From: Candidatus Omnitrophota bacterium
Lineage (GTDB): Bacteria > Omnitrophota > Omnitrophia > Omnitrophales > Aquincolibacteriaceae
DNA: 6,111 nucleotides
Reading direction: 5' to 3'
Assembly: GCA_016196565.1 (NCBI GenBank)
Contig: JACPXK010000014.1
Span: 1-6,111, forward strand
This document shows, piece after piece, positions 5,748-6,111 of this stretch (the stretch's first letter is position 1; each line of letters begins with the position of its first letter). The translations under genes and the position numbers were made by a program. A model generated the notes under the pieces. The model saw only the letters and a program-made list of their open reading frames with translations, did no database searches and was not told where the DNA came from.

Positions 5748-6111
5748 ATGAATTATGAAGAGAAGATAAAATCTTTGGGTCTTGTTTTGCCTGCCGTCGC
5801 TAAACCTGTCGGTTCTTATGCTCCGGTGATCATGCAAGGCGACATCGCGGTTTTGAGCGGCCAAATTTCAAAGACTGCGGATGGAAAAATACTCACCGGA
5901 AAAGTAGGGCCGGGAGGAATGTCGATTGACCAAGCTAAAGCGGCCGCCCGAGTTGCCGCCATTAATGTTTTGGCCATTATGAAAGACATGATTGGATTTC
6001 AAAAATTCGGCCGTTTTCTGCGCGTGGTGGGATATGTCCAAACCACCCCGGATTTTTACGATATTTCTGCGGTGGTGAATGGCGCGAGCGATCTTTTCCT
6101 TGAGATTTTCG
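5748..6111 (+). CDS. RidA/YjgF/UK114-family protein, 3' partial
   Basis: N-terminal 121 residues of a RidA-family protein (COG0251 type); the window ends before the stop. Family features are LGLVLPAVAKPVGSYAPV (10-27), the SGQI strand turn (37-40), GKVG (51-54), the helix AKAAARVAAINVLAIMKDMIG (63-83), VVGYVQTTPDF (93-103) and NGASDLFLEIF (111-121). This form, with VNGASDL, resembles the roughly 150-residue RidA subgroup, so about 30 residues are missing, including the C-terminal strand where that subgroup usually has a GxHARSAVG-like segment. Archetypal RidA hydrolyses reactive enamine/imine intermediates; the activity of this subgroup is not established and the key Arg is not visible here. 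The gene follows menG by 4 nt and is probably co-transcribed. No role in menaquinone synthesis is established. Confidence 0.88.
   Translation, partial: MNYEEKIKSLGLVLPAVAKPVGSYAPVIMQGDIAVLSGQISKTADGKILTGKVGPGGMSIDQAKAAARVAAINVLAIMKDMIGFQKFGRFLRVVGYVQTTPDFYDISAVVNGASDLFLEIF

Overview
This window carries one co-directional (+ strand) run of seven genes. Six of them make a recognisable part of the futalosine (Mqn) route to menaquinone. The order is mqnL (UbiD-like, 5' end cut by the window), mqnP (UbiA-like prenyltransferase), mqnM (UbiX-like flavin prenyltransferase), mqnA (chorismate dehydratase), mqnC (radical SAM cyclase), menG/ubiE (C-methyltransferase), and a RidA/YjgF-family gene cut by the 3' edge. 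I see no RNA genes, CRISPR arrays, transposases or phage genes, and no coding on the minus strand.

How the genes work together, from family knowledge: MqnA dehydrates chorismate to open the pathway. MqnC cyclises dehypoxanthine futalosine. MqnP prenylates 1,4-dihydroxy-6-naphthoate in the membrane. MqnL decarboxylates the prenylated product using prenyl-FMN, which MqnM makes. MenG methylates demethylmenaquinol to menaquinol. The intermediate steps (MqnE, MqnB or an equivalent hydrolase, MqnD) are not in the window and must lie elsewhere if the pathway is complete. The RidA-like protein has no established step in this pathway.

Layout: genes are packed tightly. mqnP/mqnM overlap by 4 nt (GTGA), mqnM/mqnA by 17 nt, mqnC/menG by 14 nt, and menG/ridA are 4 nt apart. 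The only two real gaps (mqnL-mqnP at 1440-1546 and mqnA-mqnC at 3884-3981) are largely filled by two palindromic repeat elements (1444-1551 and 3889-3958). Their ends resemble one another (GTCATT... / ...ATGAC). The first reaches into the likely start of mqnP.

Organism: a bacterium respiring with menaquinone through the futalosine route. The gene order, intermediate base composition and GTCATTGCGAG / GTCATTCCCG type repeats would suit an uncultured Gram-negative lineage such as Omnitrophota or a relative, but this is an impression and not a placement. I did not find an undescribed biological system. The repeat elements wedged into an otherwise compact operon, and the RidA-like gene at its end, are the points most worth a second look.
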